A model generated the notes under the pieces. The model was not told the DNA's origin. It saw only the letters and a list, made by a program, of their open reading frames with translations, and did no database searches. Position numbers and translations under genes: made by a program. This document shows positions 18,910-27,736 of a stretch of 64,000 nucleotides of DNA, one piece after another (the stretch's first letter is position 1; every line of letters starts with the position of its first letter). Source of the stretch: Pedobacter sp. MC2016-24. GTDB lineage: Bacteria > Bacteroidota > Bacteroidia > Sphingobacteriales > Sphingobacteriaceae. The stretch covers positions 248,001 through 312,000 of the forward strand of contig NZ_JADFBX010000005.1 of NCBI RefSeq assembly GCF_015223055.1, in the 5' to 3' direction.

Positions 18910-21900
18910 TTATAATTTTATCCTCAAGCCCAAATTCACTCCTATTGGTTTACCTACGTTTCCATAGTCTATACCATAACCTCCTACCCCGCCTACGCCA
19001 GGGGTATTTGAATTACTTTCAGGATCTCCACCAGAATAATTGCTAAACATCACCGCATCTGTTACAGTAACAAAAGCACCTAGTCCCTGCGCAAATTTGA
19101 TTCGCTTCATAAACGATGGTGGAAAATCGTAACTGAGCGTGATATCTCTAAGCCTCAAAGTTTTAATATTCTTTTCAATAAACATTTCAGGAGAGACATT
19201 AGTCGTATAATAAACAGAAGCAGAATAAGGTGTTACAGCAATAGTATTTCGGGTAGGATTACGCGTATTCTCCAATCCATCTTTTAAAACTCCTGTTATT
19301 ATCCTTGGCGTTTCGCGGTCCAGCGTTTTAAGACTGATGCCTCTCGTAAATGCAACATATTCGGATGCATTAAGCACATCCCCTCCGTAACGAAGATCCC
19401 ATAAAAATGAGAATGACCAGCCTTTAAATCTAAACCTATTGTTTAAACCTAAAGTAAACTTAGGCGTTCTATCCCCAATAGGATAATACTCGGTATCTGA
19501 TGTTGTTGGTAAACCATTGAGTGGGCTAATCAGTAAATCACCTCTATCATTGCGTTCAAAACGAGTACCACTTAAAGCCGCTGTACTCGCACCTGGATGT
19601 ACAGCAGTACGAACCCCACCTACCAACTGGGTATCAGATTCATACAGCTCAGGCAAATCATCAGATAAAGATAGAACGGTTCCTTTATTGTGCGTAAAAT
19701 TCGCTGTGATATCCCATCCTAAAGATTGCTGTCTGATTGCAGCACCAGTAAGCTGAATTTCGATACCCCGATTTCTAACTGTTCCCCCATTCCTCATTTC
19801 AAGTACAAATCCTCGTCCATAACTAAGTCTTGGATTAATGATTTGATCTTTACTCAAAAGATTATAATAATTAAAATCCAAACCTAACCTACTATCAAGA
19901 AAATGAAGCTCCGTACCAATTTCAAAATTTTCTGTATGCTCAGGCTTAAGATCTGGATTACCACCATAATAAGAATAAGCGAAACCACCACCAGTCGCTT
20001 TGGAGGCTACATAATTTGTTCCAGTAGAATATTCTCGCCAAGGCTCTTTTCCTGTCAGGGCATAAGAACTACGAAGTTTACCAGAATTCAACCATGGCAT
20101 ACTTTCCTTCACAGATTCCAAATCCGTAAAATTAAATGCCAAACTCACTGAGGGATAAGCAAAATAAGGATTATTTGGCATCAATCTGGAAGCACCATCG
20201 ACACGTCCGGAAAGGGTCAGATAAAGTAAAGTTTTATAACCGAGAACAGCCTGAGCAAAAGCGCCAACATTTCGGTACCGGTTTACATAAGTTAGAGTTC
20301 TTTGCGTAGTAGGCAGCGTATTATTAATACTATAAAAATTCGGGTCATACATGTTTGTACCCAGTTGAGAATCCGTGGCGGAATTAAAATCATTAAAAGA
20401 AGCTCCGAGAATATAGGTATTGTTAAAATCACCCAATTTTTGCCTAGCAACGGCAGTCAAGGACCCGCTGATCACTTTAGCCAACTGGCTATAGGTAACA
20501 ACCCTTCCACCCGTGGGAGCGGTCGAAGAGCCAGATCCTTTATAAGATTGGGCATGATAAACCTGCAGCCCTTTTGTATTTGCAATGTCCGCGCCTAATA
20601 TTCCATTTATACGAAGCCATTTTAACGGTGTTAATTCCAAATTCGTGCTGGCAATCATCCGATTTGTTTTATCATTACTGATATTCTTATTTACATCCCA
20701 AAGCGGGTTATCAAACTCACCATAAATACTGGAAGTATGCAACAAGCGATTGCCTTTTGCATCCTGATAATTACGAATATCAAATTCAGAGCTGAATCTC
20801 ATTAGCTCTACAAGAAAACCATTAGGCCCCTTACTAACTTTATCATTAGAAGAATTTAGATAATTAAAAGTCGAGGTCAACTTCAATATAGGAGAAATTG
20901 TACCTACACCCGTTAAACGGGATGAGAAACGGGTATAACCACTTGTAGGGACAGTACCTTTAGTATCCGTAAATTCATTAGACCAACGATAAGTAAATTT
21001 ATCAGTTCCACCTTCAAAAGCTAAATTGTGTTTTTGAGAAAATCCTGTCTGAAAAAATTCCTTGATATTGTCATAGATTTTTGTACCCCGAGCAAAGGGC
21101 GGCCCATTGAATGTAGTAACAGTACCATCAAACACGCCATTTGTACCAGAATTATAGACCTGTTGTATCTCTGGAAATTTATATACTTTTTCAACCCGAA
21201 AAGAATTATTATAGCTAATACTACCCTTTCCGGCTTTACCTTTCTTAGTCGTGATCAATATGGCACCACTAGCACCTGCATTACCATATAACGCTGTTGC
21301 TTCCGGACCTTTCATAATGGTATATGTTTCGATATCATTAGGATTAATATCCATACCACGGTTGGAGTAGTCCCGATCTTGATTTGCCGCACCAGTCACA
21401 AGCTCCCTCGTTTCATTGAGCGTACTGTTGTTAATAGGAACCCCATCGATAACAATCAATGCATTATTGTCTCCACTGATTGAAACAAAGCCTCTCAATA
21501 CAATCTGAGCAGAAGCCCCTGGGTTACCATTGGTGCTATTGATTGAAAGCCCTGGAACCCGTCCTTGCAGACCACCAAAAAAATCATTCCTTTGAGTTTC
21601 ACTTACTTCATCTCCCTTCACAACTGGAGTAGAATACCCCAGACTCTTTTTATCCCGATCAATCCCATAAGCTGTGACTACAACTTCATTCAGAGATTTA
21701 TTATCTGGTTTTAAAGAAACATTGATTGTAGTGGAGTTACCCACAGTCAATTCCTGGGAAAGCATGCCAATAAAACTAAAAACAAGGATATCCCCCGCTT
21801 TAGCCTGAATAGAATACATTCCAGAAGTGTTTGTTTGGGTAGCTATTTTAGCACCCTTAATTTTAACAGATGCTCCAGGTATGCCGAGCCCATCATCTGA

Positions 21901-21996
21901 AGAGGATACTTTACCAGCAATCACTTTCTGCTGCGCAAAAACATTTGCAAACAGCAGGAGACTGCCTAAAGTAAGTAGGAGTAGCTTTTTTTTCAT
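18910..21996 (-). CDS. SusC-like TonB-dependent outer-membrane transporter (pair 3)
   Basis: The 1028-residue protein has a signal peptide (to about 21), a carboxypeptidase-like domain (IPGASVKIKGAK to FSFIGM), EVVVTAYGID, a plug (DINPNDIETYTIMKGPEATA, YGNAGASGAILITTKKG) and a barrel ending LGLRIKL. There is no STN domain. Its gene is divergent from the DeoR regulator across a 333-base gap, a common arrangement for a regulator and its target. The mRNA leader before the ATG is A/C-rich with few Gs, so it is probably unstructured. Confidence 0.95.
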   Translation of the reverse strand: MKKKLLLLTLGSLLLFANVFAQQKVIAGKVSSSDDGLGIPGASVKIKGAKIATQTNTSGMYSIQAKAGDILVFSFIGMLSQELTVGNSTTINVSLKPDNKSLNEVVVTAYGIDRDKKSLGYSTPVVKGDEVSETQRNDFFGGLQGRVPGLSINSTNGNPGASAQIVLRGFVSISGDNNALIVIDGVPINNSTLNETRELVTGAANQDRDYSNRGMDINPNDIETYTIMKGPEATALYGNAGASGAILITTKKGKAGKGSISYNNSFRVEKVYKFPEIQQVYNSGTNGVFDGTVTTFNGPPFARGTKIYDNIKEFFQTGFSQKHNLAFEGGTDKFTYRWSNEFTDTKGTVPTSGYTRFSSRLTGVGTISPILKLTSTFNYLNSSNDKVSKGPNGFLVELMRFSSEFDIRNYQDAKGNRLLHTSSIYGEFDNPLWDVNKNISNDKTNRMIASTNLELTPLKWLRINGILGADIANTKGLQVYHAQSYKGSGSSTAPTGGRVVTYSQLAKVISGSLTAVARQKLGDFNNTYILGASFNDFNSATDSQLGTNMYDPNFYSINNTLPTTQRTLTYVNRYRNVGAFAQAVLGYKTLLYLTLSGRVDGASRLMPNNPYFAYPSVSLAFNFTDLESVKESMPWLNSGKLRSSYALTGKEPWREYSTGTNYVASKATGGGFAYSYYGGNPDLKPEHTENFEIGTELHFLDSRLGLDFNYYNLLSKDQIINPRLSYGRGFVLEMRNGGTVRNRGIEIQLTGAAIRQQSLGWDITANFTHNKGTVLSLSDDLPELYESDTQLVGGVRTAVHPGASTAALSGTRFERNDRGDLLISPLNGLPTTSDTEYYPIGDRTPKFTLGLNNRFRFKGWSFSFLWDLRYGGDVLNASEYVAFTRGISLKTLDRETPRIITGVLKDGLENTRNPTRNTIAVTPYSASVYYTTNVSPEMFIEKNIKTLRLRDITLSYDFPPSFMKRIKFAQGLGAFVTVTDAVMFSNYSGGDPESNSNTPGVGGVGGYGIDYGNVGKPIGVNLGLRIKL

Positions 21997-22258
21997 AAAA
22001 ACGCCTTTTTGGTTAAGATTAAGTTGTTAGTTGTGTTGGTTATTATTTTGGGTCTTGTTGGTTTGGTTAAGCTATACAGGGGCAACAGCAAACAAAAAAT
22101 GGAATCACTTCAGAAAATAGGATAACGGCAAATACTATGGCAAATAAAATAAAACTGCAATAAACAGCATTATTTATTAACAACAATTAAATATCCTAAA
22201 TAAATCTCGTAATAAATGCACAAGTCCAACAAATTTATTTTCAACACACACAAACTCC

Positions 22259-22282
22259 CGCATCAATGCGCAAAATACCGCA
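22259..22282. promoter_or_regulatory. Three helically phased CGCA words, putative DeoR operator
   Basis: CGCA begins at 22259, 22269 and 22279, exactly 10 bases apart. The last copy ends 2 bases before the TTG of the putative DeoR-gene promoter, which suits autorepression. DeoR-family repressors are known to bind short direct repeats about one helical turn apart. The second and third words form CGCAAAATACCGCA, nearly identical to the unit before SusC 2. Confidence 0.6.
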
Positions 22283-22284
22283 TC

Positions 22285-22314
22285 TTGATTTATTAATTTT
22301 TTATTTTACATTAG
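22285..22314 (+). promoter_or_regulatory. Putative promoter of the DeoR-family regulator gene
   Basis: TTG at 22285-22287, then 19 bases, then TACATTAG (22307-22314), seven of eight matches to TAnnTTTG. Transcription would start near 22319, about 10 bases before the ATG at 22330. Immediately upstream are the phased CGCA words. Confidence 0.5.
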
Positions 22315-22329
22315 CTAAAAAATAAGAAC

Positions 22330-23076
22330 ATGCTTAAGAAAGAAAGACACGATTTTGTGATGCGTCAGATCAACCTGCACAATCGAGTACTTACGTCAGA
22401 TTTGGTACAGCAGCTCAACGTATCTGAAGACACCGTTCGTCGCGACCTTCAAGAACTGGCAGAAAAAGGCCAGCTCTCCAAAGTTCATGGTGGTGCGCTT
22501 TCTAAATCTTATCAAAGTTCATTCGATGATAGCGAGGTATATGCCAAGGACGCAAAAATTGCCATCGCAAAAAAAACGACAGATCTGATTAAGGATGGTA
22601 TGGTTGTCGTTACCGGCGGCGGAACTTCGATTATCGAACTCGTCAAACAATTACCCGAAACTTTAAATGCTACGTTTTTTACCATTAGTCCTTTCGTGGC
22701 TATTGAACTGGCCAAATATCCAAAAATTGAGGTTATTCTTATTGGAGGGCTTTTTTCAAAAAACTCGCAAATTACCTATGGTGGTCACGTAATCAACCAA
22801 CTCTCAGAGATTCATGCAGACCTTTGCCTGTTGGGAACAAGCGCCATTCACCCTCAGGACGGCTTAACAGATACCGACTGGGAAATCAACCAGCTTAAAA
22901 AAACAATGTTCAATTCCTCCAAGCGCACAGGAATTCTGTGCATCTCAGAAAAACTAAACATCTCATTAAGATTAAAAGTTGCTTCGCTGGAAAATATAGA
23001 CTATTTAATTACCGAGTTAAATGAGAACGATCCACAGCTGGATCCATATCGGGTAAAAAATCTACAGATTCTTTAG
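22330..23076 (+). CDS. DeoR-family transcriptional regulator
   Basis: This 248-residue protein has the DeoR-type winged helix at the N-terminus (VLTSDLVQQLNVSEDTVRRD then LQELAEKGQLSKVHGGAL, about 18-57). The C-terminal sugar-phosphate sensor domain follows (IAKKTTDLIKDGMVVVTGGG, about 76-95, and GLTDTDWEINQLKKTMF, about 178-194), which resembles the phosphosugar isomerase fold. DeoR regulators usually repress sugar genes and are released by a phosphorylated sugar intermediate. With GH18, NagB-like and AnmK genes around it, an amino-sugar phosphate is a reasonable effector (inference). It is the only transcription factor in the 3-32 kb locus. Confidence 0.93.
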   Translation: MLKKERHDFVMRQINLHNRVLTSDLVQQLNVSEDTVRRDLQELAEKGQLSKVHGGALSKSYQSSFDDSEVYAKDAKIAIAKKTTDLIKDGMVVVTGGGTSIIELVKQLPETLNATFFTISPFVAIELAKYPKIEVILIGGLFSKNSQITYGGHVINQLSEIHADLCLLGTSAIHPQDGLTDTDWEINQLKKTMFNSSKRTGILCISEKLNISLRLKVASLENIDYLITELNENDPQLDPYRVKNLQIL

Positions 23077-23096
23077 TCTACTGATGCAAGTCAATA

Positions 23097-23135
23097 AAAA
23101 AACCGACTATCAGATCAACTGATAGTCGGTTTTTT
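23097..23135. terminator. Bidirectional terminator between DeoR gene and SusD 4
   Basis: A perfect 17-bp inverted repeat (23097-23113 and 23119-23135; core CCGACTATCAG / CTGATAGTCGG) with loop ATCAA. It is flanked by A and T runs on the two sides, so it can terminate both convergent genes. Confidence 0.9.
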
Positions 23136-23150
23136 CCATTCGAACAAGCA

Positions 23151-24446
23151 TTAAAATGTCGGATCAGCTGGCGTATTCGTATTGTTATCTCTTTCACTAA
23201 AAGGATAAGGGAAGAAGTTCCGCTTACGATCCGCGGTAGGCAAACCAAACCTCCTCATATCTTCTAATTTCAATCCTGAAAGATAAAGTTCTATGCAACG
23301 GTGCTTATAAATTAAAGGCAACAGCTGTGCCGGTGTTAATGGCCCAACAATTGGCAGCAAGCCGGCTCCAACACCAAAAGGATCAGCCGCAGGCTGCTTG
23401 GTCACCACATCATTTAACCGCGCCAATGAAAGTACCGGATCAGGTGTAGCCTGACGTGCATATACCTCAGCCTTGATCAATGTGATCTCTCCAGGCAGGT
23501 AAAGCGGAATTGGCACCCCCGCCAAACCAAAACCACCTAAACGGGCAGTTGGTGCAGTTGCATTTGGCACGGTATAAAAAGCAAGGCGTTTATCGCCAGC
23601 ATCCGGCGTATAAATACCAGACAAACCCAGATTAGCATTAGTGGGCTGAAACACATTATTTGTCGATGTAGCAATCTCAAATATGGGATTTAGCGTTTGT
23701 GCATCAAATGTAAAAGTCGATTTCTTAGTCAGATCAACACTGTTGGCAGCAGAAAGTGCCAGGGGATAGTTTCCGGCAAAAAGTGCATATCTTGCCTTTA
23801 TAGCATATAACGTATTTTGTATATCAATACCTGGAGGCATATTTCCCAGGAAGGACGAACTGATGTTGTTGGCGGCAATAACAGCCAGGGCGTTGTCGAT
23901 TACGGCAATCGCTTTATTCAAACCATCTACCCGGCTGATAAAGGTTACATTTTGCCCAATGCCCGATGGAATGCGCTCCCAGCTCTGCGCCATATTGCCC
24001 AAAGCCAATGCTTTAAATAAACTTGCATAGGCAATCAGACCAGAAGCATAGGTTTTATCTGGTAAGTTGCCCGCATTATTGATCACATTATCTGCATCAA
24101 AAATGGTTTTGTTGCAATAAGTCCACAAATTCAATAAAATGGTATTTGTCCCATCAACACTATTACCTCCGGTAGCCAGCTGTAATTCCGGAATATTCCC
24201 CGAATTCATCAGTATGATCTCATTGGTTACAAAGCCTACGCTTGAAACTGAATTGTAATAAATCCCTAAGCGGCCAGCGATATAAATTTTATGCAGTCCG
24301 ACTGTAACTCCAGTAAGACCTTTTGCCGTAGTCAATACATCACCTGAATTTGCACCAGATGGATTTCTATACTCCTTTTTACAGGAAGCACCTATAACGA
24401 GCACCAATAAGGCACATGTTATTTTATATATATAATTTCTTTTCAT
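23151..24446 (-). CDS. SusD-like nutrient-binding lipoprotein (pair 4)
   Basis: The 431-residue lipoprotein (Cys22 in IGASC-KKEY) is shorter than the other three SusD proteins and belongs to a different RagB/SusD subgroup. It ends with the classical segments LPLIYKHRCIELYLSGLKLE and DMRRFGLP...FFPYPFSERDNN, the 'ER..E'-type C-terminus. It follows SusC 4 by 28 bases. Together with SusC 4 and the upstream kinase it may take up a different amino-sugar ligand from pairs 1-3. Confidence 0.9.
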   Translation of the reverse strand: MKRNYIYKITCALLVLVIGASCKKEYRNPSGANSGDVLTTAKGLTGVTVGLHKIYIAGRLGIYYNSVSSVGFVTNEIILMNSGNIPELQLATGGNSVDGTNTILLNLWTYCNKTIFDADNVINNAGNLPDKTYASGLIAYASLFKALALGNMAQSWERIPSGIGQNVTFISRVDGLNKAIAVIDNALAVIAANNISSSFLGNMPPGIDIQNTLYAIKARYALFAGNYPLALSAANSVDLTKKSTFTFDAQTLNPIFEIATSTNNVFQPTNANLGLSGIYTPDAGDKRLAFYTVPNATAPTARLGGFGLAGVPIPLYLPGEITLIKAEVYARQATPDPVLSLARLNDVVTKQPAADPFGVGAGLLPIVGPLTPAQLLPLIYKHRCIELYLSGLKLEDMRRFGLPTADRKRNFFPYPFSERDNNTNTPADPTF

Positions 24447-24474
24447 CAGAATATGATTTTGTTCTTAAATAGAT

Positions 24475-27400
24475 TTAAAACTTAGCACGTACACCTAAAC
24501 TGAACGTTCTTGGAATTGGCACAGAACCAAAGTCAATGTTCCTAAGCACAGTAGACTGCCCTCCAGAATTCAACTCCGGATCGTACCCTTTATAATTATC
24601 CCAGGATACCAGGTTTCTTCCGCTTAAATTAATGGTCAGATCCTGGATAAACTTCACTTTTCCGATATTATAGCTTAAGGACACTTCCCTCAGCTTGACG
24701 TAAGAACCGTCATCGATCCGCCATTCTTCAATAGCGTAAACTCCCGCTACGTAACCACGTGGCAACAAACCCATTTGTTCCTGCTCAGCAACTTTTCCAT
24801 TACCTACGCCCTGCCTCGTGCGCCAATCTGCATTCCATACATCAGCACCATGCGATGCATCGAACTGAACGTGTAGTCCAAGTTTTTTATAGTTAAAATC
24901 ATTTACAAAAGAAGCGGTATAATCCGGGTTGGGATCTCCAACCACCTTACGCAAGGTATTTCCCGTCGGCAAACCATCCGATCCTCTTTGTGGACTATAC
25001 GTAGTGCTGGTATTTTGGATACCACGTTCCAGCTGAGGGATACCCGCAGCATTGGTCAACAAGCTTCCATCAGAATTGCGCGCAAAGAAAGTCCCGTAGA
25101 AAACACCGATCGGTTGCCCATCGATAATTGATACCGGGGCACCTGCATTGGTTGCCAACAATTGTAAAGCACCGCTTCCTTCTGCTTTATTTCTATTTCT
25201 GTTAAAAATAAAAGTAGTATTCCATTTAAAATCATCGGTAACTACGGGAACCCCGGTGAGCATAATTTCAAAACCTTTATTCCGCAATGAACCACTGTTT
25301 CTTAATAAACTATTGTACCCAGTTGTTGGGGCAATAAACACCGAAAGTAACAATTCCTGTACCTTTTTATTGTACCAGTTTACGACCAAGCCTAAACGGT
25401 TGTTAAAAAAGGACATATCCGTTCCGATTTCCAACTCAGTCTGCCGCTCAGGGGCCACATCCACATTCGCAAGCTCAGTTTTCGATCCCAGTGTTGTTTT
25501 ACCAACATATGCAGAAGACAGATATTCATTGAACCTTGAATATGGGCCGATCCCAGTTAAATTCCCCGATTGTCCATAAGCTGCTCTTACCTTAAAAGCA
25601 TTCCACCATTCAGACACGCCCAAGTTCTTCCAGTATTCCGCTGACGACAGCACATAACTCATATTTCCTTTTAGATAAACCTTGGTCCTGTTTTTTTCAC
25701 CAAAAACAGAAGATTGATCCACACGAACAGCTCCCGTTACAAACAAATGGTCTTTATATTTAAAGTTCTGTTGCAAGTACGCCCCGCTTATGTCCTGCTG
25801 TAGCCTTGCATCATTATTGGGCAGAATGGTACTTGCACCATTTACACTTTCCACAAAAGGAGCAAGTCCCCGACCGTTAGACAGTAAATAATTGTTTTTT
25901 TCATACTGGTATGAACCGCCCAGCTGGGTAGTAGACAACAATACATCACTGAATTTTGCATCATAGGTAAAGTTCAGTTCATGATTAAAAAGTGTAGCTG
26001 TATTGTCAGCAGCACTTGCATAACCATTTAAAGTAGGATCCAGTGTTGGCCCACCACCATAAAAACCAGTACTTACGTTGTAAGCAAATGGCGGAATAAA
26101 AGTCGTTCCATTTTGAATCGTATTGTCAACCCCAATCGTATAATCAACAGTAAGATTTTTAACAGGATTCAAAACCAGTTTAGCATTTGCAATTACGCGA
26201 TTGACCGACTGCCGCTGTTTGATATCTTCAATTACCGAAACTGGATTTACCCTTCCCCGCTCGCCAACAGCTTGCAGATTACCCAAGGCATCCCTCGCAA
26301 AAATATCATGAAAGTTGCCAATGATGGTCACCGAGTTCATTGGCGAAAAGAAAGAATTGCCATCCGGTTTTTCATCTGCATCACTATGCACGTAGTTAAA
26401 CCCTGCGCTGATCTTAGCCCAGCTGTTAATTTTCTGATCCAGGTTTAACCGCATATTAGAACGCCTGTAGTCTGTATTTTTTATAATTCCCTGGTTGGCA
26501 AAATACCCCAAAGAAGTATAAAATTTTGTATCCTCATTGCCGCCGGCGACAGAAACGGTATTATCTGTTCCGATTGCAGATTGAAAAATATAATCCTGAT
26601 AATTATATCGCTTTACCGGAACCGTAGTAGTATACAGTGTTGGAACAGTGGATGGCGGTATGATTACCGTCTGGATTACATCCTGAGTAAAGGACTCTAC
26701 AGGTTTAGTCGGATCTCCAAACTTAACCGGCGATTCATTTACCTCGACCTGCTTACGCAAACTACTGGTCGTAAAACTGGTAGAGAAATTAACGACAGGC
26801 TTGCCACTTGCCCCCCTTTTGGTAAAGATCTGGATAACCCCGGCATTTGCCCTTGACCCGTAAATTGCAGCTGCTGCCGCACCATTCAGAACCTCTATTC
26901 GTTCTATATCATTGGGATTAATATCACTCATTCTGTTCTGCCCAATAGCCCCCACAAAGTTCCCATTGCCGCCAACACCACTACCACCACCATCATAATT
27001 GGCTGATGTATTGGTTACCCGGGCAGTTGTATTATTCACAATTACCCCGTCAATAATGTACAATGGATCTGAACCTGAATTAACCGAACTCACTCCCCTT
27101 AGTCGCACACTCATGCCACCAGCAGGATCGCCAGAGTTCTGGCTGATCTGAGCTCCAGGAGCCTTACCTTGCAAGGAAGAAAGCACATTACCGCTCGGTG
27201 CCTTCAACAACTCATCCCCCTTTAACGAGGTTACGTAACTTCCCATTTGTTTACGGGTAGTACCGATCGAAGTACCTGTTACAATGACCTCATCCAGTCC
27301 GATATTATCTGCCGATAGCGCAGCATCTACATTAACCTGAGATTTTTCGGCCAATTGAACCGTTTTGGTTACAGACCGATACCCGATAGAAGAAAAAACA

Positions 27401-27657
27401 ACCTGGTAACTTCCAGCAGCCAGATCAACTGCAAAGCTAAACTTGCCCTCGCCGTTCGTTGCCATTGCCATGTTTGTGTTTTGGATTTTCACAACAACTC
27501 CAGGTATCCCCCCACCCACTCCGGCATCTGTTACCTGACCTGCGACTGTATAGCGCTTTGTTTGTGCATTTACCACTTGGGTAAGCATCAGTAAAAAAAT
27601 GGGCACCCAGAAAACCGACCTGATTTTAAAGGCGCTACTTGAGTAGATTTTTTTCAT
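24475..27657 (-). CDS. SusC-like TonB-dependent outer-membrane transporter (pair 4)
   Basis: The 1060-residue protein has a longer signal peptide (about 1-32, ending VVNAQ), a carboxypeptidase-like domain (GIPGVVVKIQNTN to SSIGYRS), DEVIVTGTSIG, a glycine-rich insertion in the plug (NYDGGGSGVGGNGNFVGAIG) and DINPNDIERIEVLNGAAAAA, YGSRANAGVIQIFTKRG, then a barrel ending LGVRAKF. It is clearly diverged from SusC 1-3. It starts 79 bases after the anhydro-MurNAc kinase stop with no terminator between, so the two are probably co-transcribed. Confidence 0.95.
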   Translation of the reverse strand: MKKIYSSSAFKIRSVFWVPIFLLMLTQVVNAQTKRYTVAGQVTDAGVGGGIPGVVVKIQNTNMAMATNGEGKFSFAVDLAAGSYQVVFSSIGYRSVTKTVQLAEKSQVNVDAALSADNIGLDEVIVTGTSIGTTRKQMGSYVTSLKGDELLKAPSGNVLSSLQGKAPGAQISQNSGDPAGGMSVRLRGVSSVNSGSDPLYIIDGVIVNNTTARVTNTSANYDGGGSGVGGNGNFVGAIGQNRMSDINPNDIERIEVLNGAAAAAIYGSRANAGVIQIFTKRGASGKPVVNFSTSFTTSSLRKQVEVNESPVKFGDPTKPVESFTQDVIQTVIIPPSTVPTLYTTTVPVKRYNYQDYIFQSAIGTDNTVSVAGGNEDTKFYTSLGYFANQGIIKNTDYRRSNMRLNLDQKINSWAKISAGFNYVHSDADEKPDGNSFFSPMNSVTIIGNFHDIFARDALGNLQAVGERGRVNPVSVIEDIKQRQSVNRVIANAKLVLNPVKNLTVDYTIGVDNTIQNGTTFIPPFAYNVSTGFYGGGPTLDPTLNGYASAADNTATLFNHELNFTYDAKFSDVLLSTTQLGGSYQYEKNNYLLSNGRGLAPFVESVNGASTILPNNDARLQQDISGAYLQQNFKYKDHLFVTGAVRVDQSSVFGEKNRTKVYLKGNMSYVLSSAEYWKNLGVSEWWNAFKVRAAYGQSGNLTGIGPYSRFNEYLSSAYVGKTTLGSKTELANVDVAPERQTELEIGTDMSFFNNRLGLVVNWYNKKVQELLLSVFIAPTTGYNSLLRNSGSLRNKGFEIMLTGVPVVTDDFKWNTTFIFNRNRNKAEGSGALQLLATNAGAPVSIIDGQPIGVFYGTFFARNSDGSLLTNAAGIPQLERGIQNTSTTYSPQRGSDGLPTGNTLRKVVGDPNPDYTASFVNDFNYKKLGLHVQFDASHGADVWNADWRTRQGVGNGKVAEQEQMGLLPRGYVAGVYAIEEWRIDDGSYVKLREVSLSYNIGKVKFIQDLTINLSGRNLVSWDNYKGYDPELNSGGQSTVLRNIDFGSVPIPRTFSLGVRAKF

Positions 27658-27736
27658 ATAATTTGGATTATTCTATATAAATATAAAATATTAAATCGTC
27701 ATTATAATCAAAAACAAAATTAATTACTGAAACAAC

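Larger units (their letters stand above)
21997..22329. other. Divergent intergenic region between SusC 3 and the DeoR gene
   Basis: This 333-base non-coding stretch is AT-rich. The part next to SusC 3 (about 22020-22090) is G/T-rich on the plus strand, so the SusC 3 mRNA leader is A/C-rich. A GGCAAATA word occurs at 22127 and 22139 (12-base step). The part next to the DeoR gene holds three phased CGCA words and a promoter-like element, listed separately. I see no RNA gene or small reading frame. Confidence 0.5.

Noticed and set aside
22127..22146. GGCAAATA direct repeat in the DeoR-SusC 3 gap
   Set aside because: Only two copies of a low-complexity AT-rich word, not found before the other operons; not strong enough as an operator.
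25148..25579. Plus-strand frame of 143 codons
   Set aside because: Antisense to the SusC 4 barrel; no start signal and no domain.
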